This document shows, piece by piece, positions 63,928-64,000 of a DNA stretch of 64,000 bases (position 1 is the first letter of the stretch; every line of letters starts with the position of its first letter). Both the position numbers and the translations under genes were made by a program. Where the stretch lies: positions 682,001 through 746,000 of the forward strand of contig NZ_JONU01000007.1 of the NCBI RefSeq assembly GCF_000711985.1, in the 5' to 3' direction. The stretch is from Rheinheimera texasensis DSM 17496 (GTDB taxonomy: Bacteria > Pseudomonadota > Gammaproteobacteria > Enterobacterales > Alteromonadaceae). The notes under the pieces were generated by a model, which was not told the origin of the DNA, searched no databases, and saw nothing but the letters and a program-made list of their open reading frames with translations.

Positions 63928-64000
63928 CAGTACATAAAATTTTTATCTCAGCCCCCTTTTTCGCACCAAATAGTTTCAGTATTTGTCGACACTTTACACA

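Noticed and set aside
1-64000. CRISPR arrays, tRNA/rRNA genes, insertion sequences, prophage or integrase genes
   Set aside because: I saw no regularly spaced repeats, cloverleaf or rRNA-like segments, transposase motifs or terminal inverted repeats; gene content is conserved housekeeping.

Overview
The window reads as a contiguous stretch of a gammaproteobacterial chromosome of the Alteromonadales type. Several syntenic blocks support this: metK divergent from tkt-epd-pgk-fba; rsmE-gshB-yqgE-ruvX; pilT/pilU divergent from yggS-proC-yggT-yggU-rdgB-hemW; pomAB-thiI next to xseB-ispA-dxs; and glyA-nrdR-ribD-ribE-ribB-ribH-nusB-thiL-pgpA. A Rheinheimera/Alishewanella-like host is my inference from these combined with TonB-system DUF3450, a Na+-type flagellar stator and a btuB cobalamin riboswitch. 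Base composition is even throughout. I see no insertion sequence, prophage, integrase, CRISPR array, tRNA or rRNA gene.

Layout. 1-0.35 kb: 5' part of a minus-strand DUF3450 gene leaving the window. 0.6-6.1 kb: minus-strand carbon operon tkt-epd-pgk-fba. 6.5-9.3 kb: metK and an AbgT-family transporter, closed by strong hairpin terminators. 9.4-11.3 kb: minus-strand two-gene ABC-2 exporter. 11.4-14.4 kb: rsmE, gshB, yqgE, ruvX and a DUF1653 gene. 14.4-16.6 kb: minus-strand type IV pilus retraction ATPases pilT-pilU. 16.7-21.4 kb: yggS-proC-yggT-yggU-DUF4426-rdgB-hemW. 21.4-28 kb: DUF885 lipoprotein, CorA- and MgtE-type Mg2+ transporters, and a tightly coupled rimK / M14-type deacylase pair. 28-31.8 kb: minus-strand yggN, DUF342, an unrecognised small gene and a DUF2982-like membrane protein. 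31.9-36.1 kb: RND efflux pump. 36.3-39.6 kb: btuD-btuC-cobO-btuF. 39.6-41.1 kb: minus-strand bPH_1 and FAD oxidoreductase genes; then plus-strand msrA (41.2-41.7 kb). 41.8-43.8 kb: minus-strand btuB with a cobalamin riboswitch. 43.9-45.8 kb: yajQ, vanZ-like, panE-like. 45.8-49.1 kb: thiI, pomB, pomA on the minus strand. 49.2-52.3 kb: xseB-ispA-dxs. 52.3-62.6 kb: long minus-strand series glyA, nrdR, ribD, ribE, ribBX, ribH, nusB, thiL, pgpA and a ligand-sensor diguanylate cyclase. 62.9-63.9 kb: dinB under a near-perfect LexA box.

Functional themes. Vitamin/cofactor economy dominates: B12 uptake and adenosylation (btuB, btuDCF, cobO), riboflavin, thiamine (thiI, thiL, dxs), isoprenoids, glutathione, folate/one-carbon (glyA, AbgT) and S-adenosylmethionine. 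Most of the content is conserved housekeeping. The points that most deserve a second look are regulatory: a 15-bp tandem repeat that duplicates an SD/GTG start at the cobO-btuF junction; an intrinsic terminator that fills the whole gap between nusB and thiL and ends at the thiL ATG; further hairpin terminators inside the rib series; tandem Met-box-like sites before glyA; and the one-nucleotide-overlapping rimK/M14 pair. I did not find an obviously new multi-gene system and I say so plainly.
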